NCBI GenBank assembly: GCA_963794385.1
Contig: CAWCDT010000008.1
Location: 62,001 to 126,000 of the forward strand
Length of the DNA: 64,000 bases
Origin: Gaiellasilicea sp963794385
GTDB lineage: Bacteria > Actinomycetota > Thermoleophilia > Gaiellales > Gaiellaceae
Direction of reading: 5' to 3'
Shown here: positions 36,755 through 45,681 of the stretch, piece after piece
Layout of the letters: every line of letters starts with the position of its first letter
Position numbering within the stretch: the first letter of the stretch is position 1
Translations under genes and position numbers: made by a program
Notes under the pieces: model-generated
What the model was told of the DNA's origin: nothing
What the model saw: the letters and a program-made list of their open reading frames with translations, nothing else
Database searches by the model: none

Positions 36755-37670
36755 GGCGCACGACGAGCGTGTAGGCGCGCCGCGCGGTGGCGTTGCTCGT
36801 CAGCGTCGTCGTGCAGTCGGCCGGACCGAGCCCGCGCCTGTCGATCGTCACTTTCGTCGTCCCGGCCGGCATCGTGCGCAGCGCGACCCGTGAGCCGGCG
36901 CAGCGAACTTCGAGAGTGGCGCGTCCGGCCAGCGTGGCTGTCGCGGTGACGCGGCGACCCGGACCAAGCAGCCCGAAGGTGAGCGTCGCCCGGGCCCGCG
37001 GGGTGAGGGTTCCGCGCCGATCGAGTGTGACGGGCCTTAGCGCCGGCGGCTTCACGACCGTCGGTGGCGGGCCGAGCCCGAGATCGGCTTCGATCGCGTC
37101 CAGCACTGTCTCGTCGGGCTCGCCGAGCCACGGGATCTTGTACCGCGTCTGACCGAGCGCCAGCCGCGCGTAGTCCTCGGCGAAGATCTCGGCGATGCTG
37201 CGGCTCCAGTCGATCGAGTAGTCGCGAGTGACGCTGCCGATGCGGGCGAGCTCGGCCATGCTGCGGGCGCGCCACCAGTGCGGCGTCCCGTTCGGCTCGC
37301 GCGCGCCGGCGACCGGGGTCGTGCGATCGAGGTGGTGCGCGTACTCGTGCACCACCGTGTGCGCGGTGTCTTCGCTCTGCTCGGCCGGGACGACCATCCG
37401 GTTCCGGTTGTAACAGCCTGCCGCCCCGCGCCCGCAGTCCGAGCGGAGCTCCTCCCACGAGACGATCCTCACGGTCACCGTCGAGATCTCGTCGCCGTGC
37501 GGCGCTGCCCGCAGGAGGGCTGCATACCACTCGGGATCGACGCCCTCGGCCTGCACGTCGAACCGCATCGACCGGCCCTCGTCGTCAGTGAGGACGACCT
37601 CCTCGGCGGCAGCGTTCTCCGCGAGGCCCAGTGAGGCCGCGAGCACCACGAGCAGTAGCAAACGGCGCAC
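36735..37670 (-). CDS. Secreted HExxH-type metallopeptidase-like protein
   Basis: 311 residues from the GTG at 37670. Signal peptide about 1-22 (RRLLLLVVLAASLGLAENAAA). A zinc-peptidase motif HEYAHH (H108, E109, H112) sits in a helix, with two nearby cysteines (C79, C86) that could form a disulfide; a possible third ligand lies in IAEIFAEDYARL. The C-terminal about 90 residues form a separate beta-sandwich-like domain. It does not match a family I can name, so the substrate is unknown. The open frame extends to 37811 but that part crosses a hairpin and lacks a signal. Confidence 0.72.
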   Translation of the reverse strand: MRRLLLLVVLAASLGLAENAAAEEVVLTDDEGRSMRFDVQAEGVDPEWYAALLRAAPHGDEISTVTVRIVSWEELRSDCGRGAAGCYNRNRMVVPAEQSEDTAHTVVHEYAHHLDRTTPVAGAREPNGTPHWWRARSMAELARIGSVTRDYSIDWSRSIAEIFAEDYARLALGQTRYKIPWLGEPDETVLDAIEADLGLGPPPTVVKPPALRPVTLDRRGTLTPRARATLTFGLLGPGRRVTATATLAGRATLEVRCAGSRVALRTMPAGTTKVTIDRRGLGPADCTTTLTSNATARRAYTLVVRLSIPRA

Positions 37671-37716
37671 GCGGCCATGGTAGGCCGCCCCCGGTAAGGG
37701 CGAGATAAAGATCCGG

Positions 37717-37746
37717 TGCTGGGCCGCGCGTGAGCGCGGCCCAGCA
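37717..37746 (-). terminator. Strong hairpin, likely terminator of the upstream minus-strand genes
   Basis: Perfect 13-base stem TGCTGGGCCGCGC (37717-37729) with its complement at 37734-37746 and a 4-base loop. On the minus strand the bases after it are CCGGATCTTTATC, weakly T-rich. It lies between the low-complexity gene (ending above 37.8 kb) and the metallopeptidase start at 37670, so it fits a terminator for the former. Read from the plus strand the loop is GTGA, a GNRA type. Confidence 0.55.
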
Positions 37747-37786
37747 TCGTGATCAAAGTGTTTCGTAGTGTCCTCCTTCGGTTCGG

Positions 37787-38095
37787 TCAACCTCCTGTTC
37801 GCTGCGGCCACACGGGGATCTGGCCGCCACGCCTGCCCGGGTCGGGCGGGGCGGCGTTCTCCCGCGCGTATGCCGTCTCATGGACCATCCGCGTCGCCGA
37901 CGCTCCCCGCAGGCGTCGTCGAACCGGCCGGTAGGCCGCCGGTTCGACGAGTGCGCGCTTGGGGAGCTGTCGGGTCAGCGTTTTCTTCACCTCCGCCTAG
38001 AAGTTCAGCCTCAAGCGCAGACGCAGGTGAATCCGGTTCGTCAGATTCGCCGTCATGCGCCTGCGAGTTGGTCTGGCCGACGTTGGCGGTGTTCG
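37787..38095 (-). other. Unresolved 3' region of the Gly/Asp-rich gene with internal hairpin
   Basis: About 300 bp after the visible stop of the Gly/Asp-rich gene is not clearly intergenic. One frame continues the protein style (TASMTNTANVGQTNSQAH) and runs to 37878; a second frame reads NLTNRIHLRLRLRLNF and stops at 37997; a third frame (37787-37990) begins with a GTG. A perfect 12-base inverted repeat (37917-37928 and 37938-37949, 9-base loop) lies inside. I think the real C-terminus is here and is hidden by one or more base errors, but I cannot say which frame is right. Confidence 0.4.
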
Positions 38096-39427
38096 TCATC
38101 GAGGCAGTGCTCGACGCCGGGCCTCCGACTGCCGAGGCGGTCCGCCTGCTGCGTTGCCGCCGCCTGCGTTCCCGCCGTTGGCGTTCGCGGCACCCGTGCT
38201 CGCCGCTGCAGCGCTGGCGTCGGCGTTGCCGTCACCACCGTTGGCGTTATTCGTGCCACCGTTTGCGCTTCCGGAGGTGGCGTCGTTGTCGCCGCCGATC
38301 GTTTCGGCGCTGCCGCCGGCACCGCTCGTTGCGCCCGCTGCCGACGAGGCGTTGCCGCCTGCGCCGCCTGCGCCGCCTGCGCCACCGACCTGCGAGGTGG
38401 CTGCCGAGCCGGAGGCTGCTCCGCCGGTCGCCGCGCCCGTCGAACCGGAGTTCGACGCGGTCGACGCGCCGGTCGTGCCGCCGTCACCGCCGGTGCTGCT
38501 CGCCCCCGACGTAGTCGCGCCAGAGGTGCCCGCTCCGCCGGTTGCGCCGGCTCCCGAGGTGGCCGAGCCGCCACTCCCGTTGTTCGTGTTGTTGTTCGAG
38601 CCTCCTGTGGAGGTTGCACTCGGGTCGCCGGACGTGCTGGATCCGCCGGCCCCTGTCGTCGTGTCGCAATCGCCCGCGGCGTTGCCGGAGCCATTGCAGT
38701 TGCCCGTTGCGTCTCCCCCAGAGCCGCTGGACGAGTTGGACGGACCCGCGCTCGCGCTCGGGTCGTTACCGCCCGCGTCCTGGTCGGCCGAGGCGTCTCC
38801 GCCGTCGGCGTCGCTGTCGGCGTCGGCGTCTCCGCCTTCTCCGTCGCCGCCCCTGGCGCGCGACGAAGACCTGCTGTCGCCGCCGTTGGCGTTGCCGGAG
38901 TCACCGCTCTCCACGTCGATGTCGCCGGACTCGGCGTCACCACCGTCGGAGCTCTGCTCGGTGCACTTCACGCAGACGTTGTCGCCTCCGTTGCCGCCGT
39001 CCCCGCCCTCGGCGTCTCCGCCGTGCGAGGAGGCAACAGCTGTGGAGTCGCCACCGTCGTTGCCCTTGGACGTTGTGTCTCCGTCCGCGTCGGCCTCTGA
39101 CTTGCCGCCGTCCGCGGATGCCTTCTGGTCGGCGTCTCCGCCTTCGGCATCTGCCTCTCCGCCGATCGCGCCGGAGTTGGCAGAACCGCCGTTGGCGGCG
39201 CCTCCGTCGGCTGAGCCACCGTCGCCCCCTGCTGCATTGGCGTTCGAGCTGGCTGCACTTTCCACTGTGCCACCTTGCTGCACGTGTGCGACCTGCACGT
39301 TCACCTGGGCGGCGATGTTGGCCTGGAGAGTCGCCGGATCAGGCAAGGAGGCTCCGCTCGCCAGCGCTGTCGCTGACAGGGCGAGAGCCACGGCTCCTGT
39401 GCCTGTGATCAGGAACTTCCGTAGCAC
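38096..39427 (-). CDS. Secreted Gly/Ser/Asp/Asn-rich low-complexity protein (C-terminus uncertain)
   Basis: About 443 residues to the visible stop, probably longer. Start GTG at 39427 behind GAAGGGAG. Signal peptide about 1-25 (LRKFLITGTGAVALALSATA). A short structured part (ANIAAQVNVQVAHVQQGGTV) is followed by several hundred residues dominated by Gly, Ser, Ala, Asp and Asn, with GGD/GGN/GGS units, an acidic Asp-rich middle and two cysteine pairs (CVKC; CNGSGNAAGDC). No catalytic motif. It resembles surface or matrix proteins in composition only. The 3' frame likely shifts near 38134, where another frame resumes with TASAVGGPASSTAS. Downstream of the large repeat protein on the same strand, 84 bp gap. 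Confidence 0.62.
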   Translation of the reverse strand: MLRKFLITGTGAVALALSATALASGASLPDPATLQANIAAQVNVQVAHVQQGGTVESAASSNANAAGGDGGSADGGAANGGSANSGAIGGEADAEGGDADQKASADGGKSEADADGDTTSKGNDGGDSTAVASSHGGDAEGGDGGNGGDNVCVKCTEQSSDGGDAESGDIDVESGDSGNANGGDSRSSSRARGGDGEGGDADADSDADGGDASADQDAGGNDPSASAGPSNSSSGSGGDATGNCNGSGNAAGDCDTTTGAGGSSTSGDPSATSTGGSNNNTNNGSGGSATSGAGATGGAGTSGATTSGASSTGGDGGTTGASTASNSGSTGAATGGAASGSAATSQVGGAGGAGGAGGNASSAAGATSGAGGSAETIGGDNDATSGSANGGTNNANGGDGNADASAAAASTGAANANGGNAGGGNAAGGPPRQSEARRRALPR

Positions 39428-39511
39428 TATCGTCACTCCCTTCGGTGTGTTGTCGGTACGTGTCACGCCGGACGCCCGGGGCGCCCTGCGTGGGTTGGCA
39501 CGCCGAAGGGG

Positions 39512-42500
39512 TTAGCCGGGTGCTGCCTGCAGGAGCACGTCGGCCGCCGGCCGCCTACCGGCCGGCTCGAACAGCCGTCGCCCCAGACGCGGCAGCGGGC
39601 TCAGCACATACCCGGACAGCGCGCAGAACGCGCTGCCGGACCCGTTGCCGGCGGTGGCGGCGGATGCCCCGGAGCCCGGGGCGAGGCAGTGCGGGCCGGA
39701 AGAGGCCGCTGCTGCCTTTTCGGCGTCCTCGGTCATGCTCGGGACCGAGCCGGCGATGCCGGCGGGGGACGCCAAAATCTCATTTGAAAGTGGGACTGCG
39801 AACGGCGCGGGCGCCGCGGCGGCGGCTCGCTCGCTCTTCTCCGGTCCCTGCGTCGCGTCGTTGGAGCGCGACTCCACGCCTGGAGTGCTCTTGCGCGGCG
39901 CGGCGGCGATCTTCGCCGCTGCGACCTTCGGCAGCAGCGCGCGGCGCGATCGGCGCCGCCTGCCCGGCACCGATGAGGGGCAGGGAGAGCAGGACGGGCT
40001 CGCCGGCAGCGGTTTCCGTGCTCGATCCGACCTCGACGACGGTTTCCGGCGTGACACTCAAGAGCGCTCTGGGCGGCGGCGTCCGGTAGATCAGCTTGTG
40101 GCCGCCGGCCGTGGCGGCCGCGAGCCCGATTCCCGCCTGCTCGATCGTTGCCTGCTGGAACGACTCTTGCTGCAGGGCGGTTGTGGCGCCGCTCTGGAGC
40201 TGGATCGCGATCTGCTCGATCGTCCCGACCGAGGAGCCCGTTGCCCCGGCCTCGGACTCGATCCGGAGGGTCGACGCCTCATCCCTCAGGCTGCTCTCGT
40301 TGCGGACATCGGCGAGCGAGGCGCCGGCGAGCAGCTCGAACTCCTGTGCGACGACCGCCCACTGGCCGGCGGTCTGATCGTGATCGGCGTCGTTGCCGAC
40401 CTGCTCCTGCTCGACCGTTTGCCGTGTTGCCGAAGCCTCGGCACCTGCGGCTGAGGCGAGGCTGGTCGTCGTCTGGGTCGACGTGCCGCCGACGGAGATT
40501 CCCGAGTTGATGCTCTTCACGATCGTCGCGATCCCCGCGGACACGAGCACCTGCGTCGTCGAGGCGGATTGGAGGGCGACCTGGGTCTGGAACGAGTCCT
40601 CGCCGGCGGCGTGCTGGGCGATCTGCTGGACGATCGTCGACGTGATCTGCGCCTCCGCCTCGACGGATGCCCGATTGGACTGCGACGCGACTCCTGCGGT
40701 GTCGACGCTGACGTTGACGGCGTCGCTCAGCACCGCGACTGCCTGCGCACTCGCGACCTGCTCGACGTTCAGTTGCTGAAGCACGATCTGCGTGGCCGTG
40801 CTCGCTTCGTCCCGCGTCTGGGACACGATTTGCACGGCGTCGCTCGAGGCCGTCGCGAGCGCGGTCGCGGCGGCATCGTTGACCTGCTCGACCGAATGCT
40901 GCTGGCTCGCCGCGGTGCTCTGTCCGGCGGGCGCGATCTGCGGGGCAAGGCTGACCGGCTCGTAGGAGAGCCAGCGGAAGTCGAGCACGTATGTGCAGCC
41001 GATGCTGCAGGTCGGGATCGGGATCACGTCGGCGTAATCCCAGACCCACTGCGGCAGATCGGGGCGCAGCCAGCTCCAGGTCCACGAAATTGCGCCTTCA
41101 ACCGGCGTCGCCGAGGCCTGACCGCTCCTCTGGATCTCGTCGTCGGGGTCGCAGTCGAAGTTCCAATCGATTCTTCCGTTTTCTGCCGAGGATGCGATCG
41201 CGCAGGCGAAACTGCCGCCCGGTCCGAAGACCATGTCCCACGTCCAGACGAAGACTGTGCCGTCGCTCGGCCGCGGCAACGAGGCGTCGTCGAGCGCGAT
41301 CCGGAGGTCGGTGTTGGCGCCGTCGGCCAGGAAGGCGATCTCGAGGCCGCTGGCGGGGTCGATTGAGGTCCAGATCCTGTCGTCGGCGTCACTCTCGACC
41401 CGGGTCACGGACGTTCCGTTCACCGACTCGATCTCTTGCTCGAGTGTCTGCTGCGCCACCTCGCCCGTCGTCCCCGCGCTGTTGACGCGGAGCGAGACGA
41501 ACGTGTTCGTGGGGTCCGTGATCTCTGCCGTCGCGGTCGACATCCACGTCCGGCCCGTCACCGGCAGAAACGGCTTGGGCAAGCGCAGAGTTGGACTGGA
41601 TACCGCCGGCGGTATCGCCGTCACTGAAGAGCCTGAGCTCGACTGCCGTGTTCGTGGGTTGCTCGAGCTCGGCGTTGGCAGTCGCCCTTGCCTCCTGGGC
41701 GATGTCTTCGCCCGTCCGCTCGTCTGCCTCGGCCTTTCGCTCGTCCTTTTCGGCCTCGCGCTCGGCCTTCGCGTCGGCGCGCGCCTCGGCCTTGTTCGAT
41801 TGGTCGAAGCGCGCATCGTGTCCGGGCGCCTCGACGCGTGCGTTCACGGTCGAGTTCTTCGGCTTGTCGGCTTTGGCGTTCGCATCGGCGGACGCTGACT
41901 GGTCGCCGCTCGTCTCGGCCGTCCCCGAGCCGGGTCCAGCTTCTTGCGTGGTCGACTGCGACGTCGAGGCGCCCGCGTCGGCGCTGCTTCCGTTCGTCTG
42001 GCCGACCGAGCCACCGTTGCCGGCGCCCTCCTGGCCGACCCGCACGCCCTTCGAGTCGTTCTTCGGCTCCTTCGCGGTTGCGTCGGCGTCTGCATCGGCT
42101 TTCTGACCTGTGTGTGCTTGCTGATCGTGCTGTGCCGCGGGGTTCGGCTGTGCAGCGTTCGGCTGTGCAGCGGGCGCCGACTGTGCGGAGCCGTTGTTGC
42201 CGGCATCCTGTCCCTGTCCCGAGGACTGCCCGACGCCGGCGTTGTTGCCGATCGTGGTGTCCGCCGACGCGCCCGTTGACTGGTTGGGCCCGCCGGTGGG
42301 CTGATCGTTCGACCCCTGGACGTTCGACGGGCCCTCGACGGGCCCGTTCTGGCTGCTCTGGGTGGTTTCCGTGCTTCCGGCTGCGGCTGTCGGAGAGGCC
42401 GCTTCCGCGGTTGTCGGTGAGGTGGTTCCAGCGCTCGATGCTGCAGCGTCAGACGCCGCCGCCGAGTCCTCGGCGGCCGCAGGAAGAACTGCCGGGCCGA

Positions 42501-42558
42501 TCAGGCCGGTCAGTAGCGCCGCAGTGATGAGCGCCGCGAGGCGCGCACCCAAGCGCAA
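39512..42558 (-). CDS. Large secreted repeat protein, about 1,015 aa, two frame breaks
   Basis: Start TTG at 42558 behind AAGGTGGTGGG. Signal peptide about 1-30 (LAALITAALLTGLIGPAVL). Residues 30-165 are Ser/Ala/Gln/Asn/Gly-rich. Then a motif N-[ST]-x-V-x-x-R-[VL]...G...[VFI]-x-Q-[ST]-N recurs beginning at residues 167, 235 and 303 (exact 68-residue period) and again about 48 residues later, with helical charged spacers (KAEREAEKDERKAEADER). A beta-rich domain with Trp and Cys follows (WTWDMVFGPGGSFACAI, CSIGCTYVLDFRWLSYEP), then about 300 residues of Gln/Ser/Thr/Ala-rich sequence and a Pro/Ala-rich tail. Frames break near 41590 and near 39938; deleting one base at each gives one continuous protein. 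Family unknown; surface or matrix role inferred. Confidence 0.72.
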
Positions 42559-42643
42559 TTCCCACCACCTTTCGCCCCCACGTGCTCCGGTCTTCGGACC
42601 TCCCCCTGGGGCCAAGCCCAAGGCACGCGGGTAACAGGCCGAC

Positions 42644-42671
42644 CCTATAACGCTCCCGGCGTTCTTGTCAA
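42644..42671 (-). promoter_or_regulatory. Predicted promoter of the large repeat protein
   Basis: Minus strand: TTGACA (42666-42671), 16-base spacer, TATAGG (42644-42649). This is the best match to a vegetative promoter in the window. The transcript would start near 42637, leaving a leader of about 80 bases, G-rich and able to fold, before the TTG start at 42558. Confidence 0.65.
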
Positions 42672-42721
42672 TAGTTTCAATGTCTCGGTGTGGCAACCGC
42701 CCAGGAACTAGGCTCGGTCGC

Positions 42722-44204
42722 GTGGACGACCACCGCGCGCCCGCGCTCGAGCGCCTCCGAACAGAGCGATTCGACGTCCTCGTGGTCGGCGGTGGGATCA
42801 TCGGCGCCGGCATTGCCGCACTGGCGTCCCGGCACGGCTTCCGGGTGGCGCTCGTCGAGCGCGACGACTTCGCATCCGGCACCTCGAGCGCCTCCTCGAA
42901 GCTCGTGCACGGCGGCCTTCGCTACCTCCGCCTTGGTCACCTCAGCCTCGTCCGCGAGGCGCTCGCCGAGGTGCATGCGCTCAGCCGCGTCGTCGCGCCG
43001 CACCTCGTCCGGCCGCTCAACTTCGTCCTCCCGGTGTACCGAGGCGGCCCGTACGGCCGGATTCCGATTCGCGGTGCGCTCTGGTCGTACGCGGGCCTGA
43101 CGGGAGCCGTCGCCGAGCGGGGCCGGATGATCGCGCCTGCGGCTGCCGCGCGGCTCGTGCCGCCGCTGCGGCTCGAAGGCCTGCGGGCGGCAGGGTTCTA
43201 TCCCGACGCGCAGACCGACGACGCGAGACTCTGCCTCGCGAACCTACGCGGCGCCGCCGACGAGGGAGGGGTCGTCCTCAACCGCGTCGAGCTGGTCGGG
43301 CTCGCACGCGGCCCCGTCGCGCAGGTTCGCGACCTTCTCGGCGGGGGAGAGCTCGAGGTTGCTGCGCAGGCCGTTGTCAACGCAACCGGGCCCTGGATCG
43401 ACGAGGTCCGGCGGCTGGAGAGCCCGCGCGCGGGCACGTCCGTGACGCTGAGCAGAGGCGCGCACGTCGTCGTCGAACGGAACGGCGGCTGGGGGGCTGC
43501 GCTGACGGTCCCCATCGACCGGACCCGCGTCGCATTCGCGGTCCCGTGGGCAGGGATGCTCCTGCTCGGCACGACGGACTCCGCCTTCGAGGGCGATGCG
43601 CGTGCGATCGAGCCGACGGAGGCGGAGGAGCGGCAGATCCTCGCCGAGGCGGAGCTCGCCGTAGACGCAGCCGCGCTTGGCCCAATCCGCGCCCGCTTCG
43701 CCGGCCTCCGCGTGCTTCCGGCGGGCACCGCCCAGACGGCCCGTGCGCAACGCGAGACGATGCTCTCGACCGGGCCGCTCGGTGTGGTCACGGTCGCGGG
43801 CGGCAAGCTCACGACCTATCGCCGCATCGCGTTGGCAGTGCTGCATGCGCTCCGTGCCGACCTCGCCTTGCACCGGATCGACCGGAGGCCGCGCCCGCTG
43901 CCCGGAGCCGCCGATCCCGACATCGCCGCCGACGCTCTGCGGCGTCGGCACCCAGAGATCGAGGCCGCGCTCGCGGCCCACCTCGCCGGCACGTACGGGG
44001 CGCTCGCGGCCGAGGTCGTCGCTGCTCGGGCCGCTCGAGCCTCTGGGCGAAGGGCCCGAGGTGGAAGCGCAGGTGCTCTACGCGCGGGAGCGCGAGTGGG
44101 CCGTGACTGCGGACGACGTGCTCCGGCGGCGGACGACGCTCGCCCTCACTGGGCGCGACTCCGACGCCGTCCGGCAGCGCGTCGAGGCGATGCTCGCCTC
44201 GTGA
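42722..44204 (+). CDS. glpD: Glycerol-3-phosphate dehydrogenase (FAD), one frame break
   Basis: Membrane-associated aerobic enzyme oxidising glycerol-3-P to dihydroxyacetone-P and feeding electrons to quinone. About 493 residues after repair. FAD-binding VLVVGGGIIGAGIA, FASGTSSASSKLVHGGLRYL and VTVAGGKLTTYRR are intact. The frame breaks near 44021; removing one base continues into LLGPLEPLGEGPEVEAQVLYA and the normal C-terminal domain ending VEAMLAS. GTG at 42722 stands 7 bases after TAGGCT (possible leaderless start). It overlaps glpK by GTGA. Confidence 0.92.
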
Positions 44205-45616
44205 TCCTCGCGATCGACCAGGGAACGACCGGCACGACGTGCCTCGTCGTCGACGACGAGCTCCGCCTGCGCGGCCGTGGCTACGCCGAGCTCCCGCAGC
44301 ACTTTCCCCGGCCCGGGTGGGTCGAGCACGATCCGGAGGAGATCTGGGCGTCCGTGCAGGCCGCCGCCGAGCTCGCGGTCCGCTCGGCCGGCGTGCCCGC
44401 GTCCGAGCTCCGCGCGATCGGGATCACGAACCAGCGGGAGACGACCGTGCTCTGGGAGCGCGCCTCGGGGAATCCGGTCGCCCCGGCGATCGTGTGGCAG
44501 GACCGGCGGACCGCCGAGCGCTGCCGCGAGCTTCCGGGCGATCTGATCCGGGCCAGGACAGGCCTCGTTCCCGACCCCTACTTCTCGGCGACGAAGCTCG
44601 AGTGGCTGCTGGCGCGAACCACTGCGCCTCGCGCCGGGCTCGCGTTCGGAACGGTCGACTCGTGGCTCGTCTGGAAGCTGACGGGCGGGCGAGCGCACGT
44701 CACCGACCGGACGAACGCCTCCCGGACGATGCTGCTCGGCCTCGACACACTCGACTGGGACGACGAGCTGCTCGACGTCTTCGGGGTCGAGCGCGAGCTG
44801 CTGCCGCGGCTCGTGCAGTCGTCCGAGATCGCCGGCGAGGCGGAGTTGCTCGGCGCCACGCTGCCGATCGCAGGGATCGCGGGCGACCAGCAGGCCGCGC
44901 TCGCCGGCCACGGCTGCTTCGACCGCGGCGAGGCAAAGGCCACGTACGGCACGGGCAGCTTCGTCCTCGCGCACGTCGGCAGCGAGCGGCAACCGGTGCC
45001 CGACGGATTGCTCGAGACCGTGGCCGCGCCGAGCGGCTTCGCTCACGAAGGTGCGATCCTGGCGAGCGGAGCGGCGATCCAGTGGCTGCGCGACGGTCTC
45101 GGCGCTCTCGCAGACGCCGCCGAGAGCGAGGAGCTCGCCCGCGCGGTCGAATCGAGCGGGGGCGTCACGTTCGTCCCGGCGCTCGCCGGCCTCGGCTCGC
45201 CGCACTGGGATGCGAACGCGCGCGGCCTGATCAGCGGGATCACGCGCGGGACGACGCGCGCGCACCTCGTCCGGGCCGCGCTCGAGGCGATCGCGTTCCA
45301 GGTCGCGGACGTGCTCGACCTGCTTCCCGGCGGCGTCGACGTCCTCCGGGCCGACGGCGGCGCGAGCGCCAACGGCTTCCTGATGCAGCTGCAGGCGGAC
45401 GTGCTCGGCTGCCCGGTCGAGGTCGCAGCCGTGCAGGAGGCGACCGCGGTGGGCGCCGCCGTGCTCGCCGGCCGGGCGATCGGGCTCTGGCCCGACGCCG
45501 AAGCGGTCCGCGCCCGGCTCCGACGCGGCGCGGTCTACGAGCCGTCAGCGGATCGCGGCTGGGTCGCCGAGCGCCGCGAGGAGTGGCGCGTCGCTCTGCG
45601 CCGCGCGCTCCTCTAG
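44201..45616 (+). CDS. glpK: Glycerol kinase
   Basis: FGGY-family kinase, 471 residues, phosphorylating glycerol before GlpD. Motifs: AIDQGTTGTTCLV, GITNQRETTVLWE, IVWQDRRTAE (substrate residues) and LRADGGASANGFLMQ (nucleotide domain). The GTG at 44201 overlaps the glpD stop. No glycerol facilitator gene is next to it. Slightly shorter than the usual about 500 residues. Confidence 0.95.
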   Translation: MILAIDQGTTGTTCLVVDDELRLRGRGYAELPQHFPRPGWVEHDPEEIWASVQAAAELAVRSAGVPASELRAIGITNQRETTVLWERASGNPVAPAIVWQDRRTAERCRELPGDLIRARTGLVPDPYFSATKLEWLLARTTAPRAGLAFGTVDSWLVWKLTGGRAHVTDRTNASRTMLLGLDTLDWDDELLDVFGVERELLPRLVQSSEIAGEAELLGATLPIAGIAGDQQAALAGHGCFDRGEAKATYGTGSFVLAHVGSERQPVPDGLLETVAAPSGFAHEGAILASGAAIQWLRDGLGALADAAESEELARAVESSGGVTFVPALAGLGSPHWDANARGLISGITRGTTRAHLVRAALEAIAFQVADVLDLLPGGVDVLRADGGASANGFLMQLQADVLGCPVEVAAVQEATAVGAAVLAGRAIGLWPDAEAVRARLRRGAVYEPSADRGWVAERREEWRVALRRALL

Positions 45617-45619
45617 AAG

Positions 45620-45639
45620 TTAGGCAAAACTTGCGCTAA
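45620..45639 (+). promoter_or_regulatory. DtxR/MntR-like palindrome upstream of the cupredoxin operon
   Basis: TTAGGCAAAACTTGCGCTAA: half-sites TTAG..CAA and TTG..CTAA around AAC, similar to operators of DtxR-family metal regulators. It begins 4 bp after the glpK stop and 43-62 bp before the cupredoxin ATG. No regulator gene is in the window. Assignment by resemblance only. Confidence 0.4.
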
Positions 45640-45681
45640 GTTCCGGTTTCGGGGACTCACACCACATTCAGGAGGGCACGT

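Noticed and set aside
37228..38099. Plus-strand genes between the metallopeptidase and the Gly-rich gene
   Set aside because: The frames are antisense shadows without start signals; both flanking real genes are on the minus strand.
38484..39273. Several open frames on both strands in the Gly-rich gene
   Set aside because: The GC-rich repeats keep all frames open. Only the minus frame starting at 39427 has a signal peptide, a ribosome binding site and coherent composition.
42559..42640. c-di-AMP (ydaO-type) riboswitch in the leader of the large repeat protein
   Set aside because: A G-rich stretch (GTGGGGGCGAA) recalls the family, but the leader is only about 80 bases and the other conserved elements are not found.
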